Under the pieces are notes generated by a model. That model worked only from the letters and a program-made list of their open reading frames with translations, was not told where the DNA came from and searched no databases. A DNA stretch of 17,660 nt. Source: Paracoccaceae bacterium (GTDB lineage Bacteria > Pseudomonadota > Alphaproteobacteria > Rhodobacterales > Rhodobacteraceae). Positions 14,746-17,660 of this stretch are shown here, in pieces. Numbering within the stretch: position 1 is the first letter of the stretch; every line of letters starts with the position of its first letter. The position numbers and the translations under genes were made by a program. The stretch lies in assembly GCA_021767525.1 (NCBI GenBank), contig JAASTF010000036.1:1-17660 (forward strand), in the 5' to 3' direction.

Positions 14746-15486
14746 TCAGATGCCTTTCTTGCCGCGCAGGGCCTTTAGCACGATGGGCAGCGCCGCCAGC
14801 GCGCACAGGCCCAGGATCGGCCCCAGAACGAAGGGCTCGAACAGGATGCCAAGGTCCGGCGTCTCGCCGCGTTCGAACACGTCGCCCAGCCCCGCGCCGA
14901 CCGAGGTATAGACCACCCCGCCCGGGATGATGCCGAGGAAGGTCGTCACCGCAAAGCGGAACAGGCTGACGCCTACCAGCGCCGGCAACAGGTTGGCCAC
15001 GAAGAAGGGCACCGCCGGCACCAGCCGGATCAGGAACAGCATCGACCACTGATTTTCATCGATGCCTTCCTTGATGCGGCGCACGGTGCCCTGGCTTTCG
15101 TCCATCCGGGCGGCCAGTCGCTGGCCCAGCCCCATCCGCGCCGCCAGGAAAATGGCGATGGCGCCGATCGTGGCGGCGGTGACGTTCAGCGCCGCGCCGA
15201 TCCAGGTGCCGAACAGGAACCCCCCGGTCAGCGTGGCGATGGTGGCGCCGGGCAGCGAAAAGGCCACGATCAGGATATAAACCGCCATGAAACCCAGCGC
15301 CGTGCCCAGGTAATTGGCATCGCGAAAGACCAACAGCGCCTCGCGGTTGTCGCGCAGCGTTTCAAAGTTCAAAACGTCGCGCAGGGTAAAGGCACCGATC
15401 GCCGCAACGACCAGGATGGCGATCAAGGGCAGGTTGCGGCGCAGCGCGCCCTTGTCGTGCCGGCTTTGATTGGTGCTTTCGCTCAT
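14746..15486 (-). CDS. TVP38/TMEM64 (DedA-like) family membrane protein
   Basis: 246 residues. After a charged N-terminus (about 22 residues) there is a hydrophobic helix, then the family core: a re-entrant-type segment FSLPGATIATLTGGFLFG, the following NVTAATIGAIAIFLAARMGLG, and the second segment RLVPAVPFFVANLLPALVGVSLFRFAVTTFLGIIPGG with the family's Arg and Pro residues. Related proteins (DedA, VTT domain) act in lipid or undecaprenyl-phosphate scrambling and membrane homeostasis; the precise role here is unknown. The ATG at 15486 is preferred (GGAAAGCAGG upstream). A TTG at 15516 would add ten residues but falls inside a strong hairpin. It is the first gene of an operon with the oxidoreductase and probably the histidine kinase. 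Confidence 0.88.
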   Translation of the reverse strand: MSESTNQSRHDKGALRRNLPLIAILVVAAIGAFTLRDVLNFETLRDNREALLVFRDANYLGTALGFMAVYILIVAFSLPGATIATLTGGFLFGTWIGAALNVTAATIGAIAIFLAARMGLGQRLAARMDESQGTVRRIKEGIDENQWSMLFLIRLVPAVPFFVANLLPALVGVSLFRFAVTTFLGIIPGGVVYTSVGAGLGDVFERGETPDLGILFEPFVLGPILGLCALAALPIVLKALRGKKGI

Positions 15487-15511
15487 GCGCCTGCTTTCCG
15501 TTGAGTGCCGT

Positions 15512-15542
15512 GTCAAAATGCGCGGACGCCGCGCGTTTTGAT
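15512..15542. repeat. 13-14 bp hairpin between TVP38 gene and rpmH promoter
   Basis: TCAAAATGCGCGG (15513-15525) and CCGCGCGTTTTGA (15529-15541) form 13 pairs (one T-G) around the loop ACG; G15512 and T15542 add a wobble. Both arms end with an A/T run, so on either strand it has the form of an intrinsic terminator. It lies 26 bp upstream of the TVP38 ATG, where a terminator of that gene makes no sense. It could be a leader attenuator, an operator, or the end of a short unannotated RNA. Confidence 0.55.
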
Positions 15543-15667
15543 ACCCCCCTCACGCCCGCTTGATCGCGGGTGACGGCAAAATGCGGTATATTGCAGGGAA
15601 AGCGCCGGCTTGTAACAATCGGGCGGGCAAAGGGGGCGTTTTTTGTTTCAAACCGCGCGATCCCGGT

Positions 15668-15696
15668 TTGACTTATACAAATGGCCCGCCTATAGA
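15668..15696 (+). promoter_or_regulatory. Strong sigma-70 promoter of rpmH-rnpA-yidD
   Basis: TTGACT (15668-15673) and TATAGA (15691-15696) are separated by exactly 17 bp. The expected start is about 15703, giving a leader of about 60 nt before rpmH. This is the best housekeeping promoter in the window and fits a ribosomal-protein operon. The rest of 15543-15667 contains a T6 run (15643-15648) and short GC dyads without clear function. Confidence 0.75.
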
Positions 15697-15764
15697 CCGG
15701 GCTTCAGATCACTGGCTTTGCGCGAATCCGCGCCGCAGGGCCGCATTATTCGGAGATGGCAGCG

Positions 15765-15899
15765 ATGAAACGCACCTACCAACCCTCGAACCTGGTTCGC
15801 AAGCGCCGCCACGGTTTTCGTGCGCGCATGGCCACCAAGGCCGGCCGCAAGATCCTGAACGCGCGTCGCGCCCGTGGCCGCAAGAGCCTGAGCGCCTGA
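15765..15899 (+). CDS. rpmH: 50S ribosomal protein L34
   Basis: 44 residues, the usual length. It begins [19 protein letters not shown] and ends GRKSLSA, an almost textbook L34: small, very basic, a component of the large ribosomal subunit. GGAG at 15752-15755 sits 9 nt before the ATG. It lies behind a strong promoter and just before rnpA, the classic bacterial order. The small size kept it inside a longer open frame of rnpA in another reading. Confidence 0.98.
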
Positions 15900-15922
15900 T
15901 CCAAAGCGATCAGATTGCAACG

Positions 15923-16360
15923 ATGACACCGCCGGAGGCCCCGAGGGACGCGAAACCGCCCCAAGGGAATACGCCCCCGGCGGTGTCCGTTTGTCCGCAG
16001 CATGGCCCGGCAGACAAATCCGGGCTGGTGACGATCAAGACCCGCGCCGATTTCCTGCGCGCCGCCCGCGCGCGCAAACAGGGCGTGGGCTCGATGATGG
16101 TGCAGGCGCGCGACCGGCGCGACGGCACCGATGCGATCCGCGTGGGCTTCACCTGTTCCAAGAAGGTCGGCAATGCCGTGGCGCGCAACCGTGCCAAGCG
16201 CCGCCTGCGCGCCGCTGCCCGCGACGTATTGCCGGCGCATGGTCGACCGGGATGGGATTACGTGCTGATCGGGCGGGCCGGCGACACCGCCGCGCGACCC
16301 TATGACATGCTCAAGCGCGATCTTGTCCATGCGCTGTCCAAGCTGCACAAAACCGCATGA
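15923..16360 (+). CDS. rnpA: Ribonuclease P protein component
   Basis: 145 residues. RnpA binds the catalytic RNase P RNA and helps cleave 5' leaders from pre-tRNAs. The signature RNRAKRRLRAAAR (RNR motif) is present, preceded by GFTCSKKVGNAVA. The first about 35 residues (Pro-rich, MTPPEAPRDAKPP) are an extension before the conserved IKTRADF; Rhodobacterales homologs as I recall carry similar ones. A GTG at 16028 would remove it. The ATG at 15923 has no clear ribosome binding site, so translation may be coupled to rpmH, 23 bp upstream. The stop overlaps the yidD start (ATGA). The frame is open far upstream of 15923, through the promoter and rpmH; that part is not coding. Confidence 0.93.
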   Translation: MTPPEAPRDAKPPQGNTPPAVSVCPQHGPADKSGLVTIKTRADFLRAARARKQGVGSMMVQARDRRDGTDAIRVGFTCSKKVGNAVARNRAKRRLRAAARDVLPAHGRPGWDYVLIGRAGDTAARPYDMLKRDLVHALSKLHKTA

Positions 16361-16608
16361 CTCCGCTTGCCCATCTCATCGCCCTGCCCGTGCGGGCCTA
16401 TCGGCTGCTGGGATCGCCCTGGGTTGGGCATAATTGCCGGTATCAGCCCACCTGCAGCGCCTATGCGCTGGAAGCGTTGGAGAAACACGGCGCGATCAAG
16501 GGCACGTGGCTGGCCATGCGACGGATCGGGCGGTGCCATCCCTGGGGCAGCGATGGCTATGACCCGGTGCCACCGGGAAAGCGCGATACAGATAGCGACA
16601 ACAGCTAG
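16357..16608 (+). CDS. yidD: Membrane protein insertion efficiency factor YidD
   Basis: 83 residues. The family core is intact: HNCRYQPTCSAYALEALEKHG, then the second Cys region RIGRCHPWG, with three conserved cysteines and a DPVP end. YidD helps YidC insert membrane proteins at the inner membrane; it is membrane-associated through an amphipathic N-terminal helix (LAHLIALPVRAYRLLG). It overlaps rnpA by four bases (ATGA at 16357-16360), so translation is coupled. yidC itself is not in the window and is expected further right. Confidence 0.96.
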   Translation: MTPLAHLIALPVRAYRLLGSPWVGHNCRYQPTCSAYALEALEKHGAIKGTWLAMRRIGRCHPWGSDGYDPVPPGKRDTDSDNS

Positions 16609-16620
16609 GCGTCGGCGGGA

Positions 16621-17451
16621 TCAGTCCTGCGGCGCTGAGACAACGATGCTCGCGTTTTGCCCGCGTCCTGCCCGCGCCTCTTGCGGCAGGGCGTTCCAGA
16701 CCTCGGCCATATTCAATCGCTGAACCAGCGCCAGCACGTCTTGCGGCGGGGCTGTCGCGATCACTTCGCCGCGCATGACCCGGCCCAGCGCAAACCGCAG
16801 ATGCAGGTAGTCGGCCTTGTGCGGCTGTCCGTTGATGTCCTGGCTCAGGCTGGGTTCACCCCGGATATCCACCCCATCGACGCTCATCAGGAACTTGCCG
16901 CCGCGATCCCTGGCTTCGGGCGTCATCAGGGCCGCCACCTCGTTCGGCCTTGCGCGATCGAGCGCGCGCATGTCGGGCTTGCTCAGCTCCAGCCGGATGG
17001 CGATCAAACCTTCCGCGCCTTCGTAAACGCGCAGCAGGTCTGTCCCACTGTCCTGTGCCGCGGCAAAGCGCGCCAGCACGCTTTGGGTCGCGTTCTGATA
17101 GATACTGGACGGCGCGTGAGGTTGGCCGGTGATCCGCTGGGCGTCCGCCGCGTCGTAGGCGCGAACCGACCAGCCATCGTCCGCGTTTGGCAGAACCTGG
17201 GCCAGGTCCACACCGGTCTTGAACAGCATCCCGCGGCCCAGGCCCCGCATCCCTTCGACGGCGCGACGCATCAGCCGCCCCGCCCGGCCCTTGCCGCGCG
17301 TGTCTTCGTATTGATCCAGCGTGTCCTCGATCGCGGCGCGCGCGTTGTCACGCCTATCCTGATCGATCGCCTTATCGACGATCATGAACCCCGCCCCCAG
17401 AACCATCAAAAGGCCGCAAAGCGACACAAGACCAACAATGACACGGCGCAT
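16621..17451 (-). CDS. Single-pass membrane-anchored protein, unknown function
   Basis: 276 residues; I do not recognise a family. After two Arg residues a hydrophobic stretch (VIVGLVSLCGLLMVLGAGFMIV, about 5-26) works as a signal anchor, leaving a soluble part of about 245 residues that is probably periplasmic. That part starts with an Arg/Asp-rich helix, then a Gly/Arg-rich segment, then alternating helices and strands (GTDLLRVYEGAEGLIAIRL; KFLMSVDGVDIRGEP), ending in a helix and NASIVVSAPQD. The only Cys is in the membrane helix. GGAGG five bases before the ATG at 17451 decides the start; an upstream ATG (17472) is less likely. It converges on yidD, 12 bp away, and diverges from the gene at 17598. 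Confidence 0.8.
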   Translation of the reverse strand: MRRVIVGLVSLCGLLMVLGAGFMIVDKAIDQDRRDNARAAIEDTLDQYEDTRGKGRAGRLMRRAVEGMRGLGRGMLFKTGVDLAQVLPNADDGWSVRAYDAADAQRITGQPHAPSSIYQNATQSVLARFAAAQDSGTDLLRVYEGAEGLIAIRLELSKPDMRALDRARPNEVAALMTPEARDRGGKFLMSVDGVDIRGEPSLSQDINGQPHKADYLHLRFALGRVMRGEVIATAPPQDVLALVQRLNMAEVWNALPQEARAGRGQNASIVVSAPQD

Positions 17452-17597
17452 GGCACCCTCCGATTTACGCATACGCCTGCGACACAACCAAAAAAGTATG
17501 GCGCTGAAATGGAAGGCGCGTGCCCTTCTTCGGGCGCCGGGCCTTTTCCTGACGCCGCGCGCGCGCTAGACAGCGCCAGAACCGCGCGAGGCCCGAC

Positions 17598-17660
17598 ATG
17601 CTTGACGATCACGACGACATTCACCCGCTGTTTCACGGTGCCCCCAAAAGCACCGAGTTC
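17598..17660 (+). CDS. ttcA: 5' end of a gene, probably tRNA 2-thiocytidine(32) synthetase
   Basis: Only the first 21 codons are in the window. They begin MLDDHDDIHPLF and end KSTEF, which resembles the start of Rhodobacterales TtcA proteins as I recall them (there usually followed by a KLRKR stretch and then the SGGKDS PP-loop, both outside this window). TtcA thiolates C32 of certain tRNAs, including tRNA-Arg(ACG), using an Fe-S cluster. GAGG at 17588-17591 sits 6 nt before the ATG. The identity needs the rest of the gene. The 17452-17597 gap holds a GC-rich hairpin near 17520 (GTGCCC/GGGCGC with a T-rich loop) and no clear promoter. Confidence 0.45.
   Translation, partial: MLDDHDDIHPLFHGAPKSTEF

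Noticed and set aside
15560..15922. Upstream extension of the rnpA frame
   Set aside because: It would run through the rpmH promoter and rpmH itself; the RnpA family starts near 15923.

Overview
The window is high-GC, gene-dense DNA that looks like the chromosome of an alphaproteobacterium of the Rhodobacterales/Roseobacter group. The evidence is protein similarity judged by eye (RpmH, RnpA, YidD, TRAP transporter subunits, a tRNA-Arg) and typical gene arrangements. No replicon or species name can be read from it. No insertion sequence, integrase, CRISPR array or rRNA gene is visible.

Layout. 1-101 holds an intrinsic terminator. 102-560 (-) encodes a small HTH/coiled-coil protein that I do not recognise. 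561-843 is non-coding and strikingly self-complementary. It can form a nested stem ending in a three-way junction (696-795), followed by a hairpin (814-839) that covers the ribosome binding site of thymidine kinase (tdk, 844-1446, +). 1584-3431 (+) encodes a probable M35-like zinc metallopeptidase joined to a repeat region that is probably a beta-propeller. Converging on it is a large fused membrane/spermidine-synthase-like protein (3441-5651, -).

5824-11315 (+) is a catabolic-looking cluster: LysR regulator, amidase-signature hydrolase, and the three subunits of a TRAP transporter in the uncommon order large permease (M), binding protein (P), small permease (Q). The arrangement suggests uptake and hydrolysis of an amide-type compound under LysR control, but the substrate cannot be read from the sequence.

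11383-11459 (-) is tRNA-Arg(ACG) with a clear sigma-70-like promoter. Next comes a 68-residue single-pass membrane protein (11571-11777, -). A compact minus-strand operon runs from 15486 down to 11916: TVP38/TMEM64 membrane protein, pyridine nucleotide-disulfide oxidoreductase, and a histidine kinase without a visible partner regulator.

The right end is a housekeeping locus on the plus strand: a strong promoter, rpmH, rnpA and yidD (tightly packed ribosome, RNase P and membrane-insertion genes). A convergent single-pass membrane protein of unknown function follows (16621-17451, -), then the first 21 codons of a gene that is probably ttcA (17598 to the window end).

The best candidate for something undescribed is the structured leader of tdk. 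Other points of interest are the cytosolic M35-like protein, the shuffled TRAP-amidase operon, the oxidoreductase that lacks the usual C-terminal catalytic His, and a 13-bp hairpin in front of the TVP38 operon.
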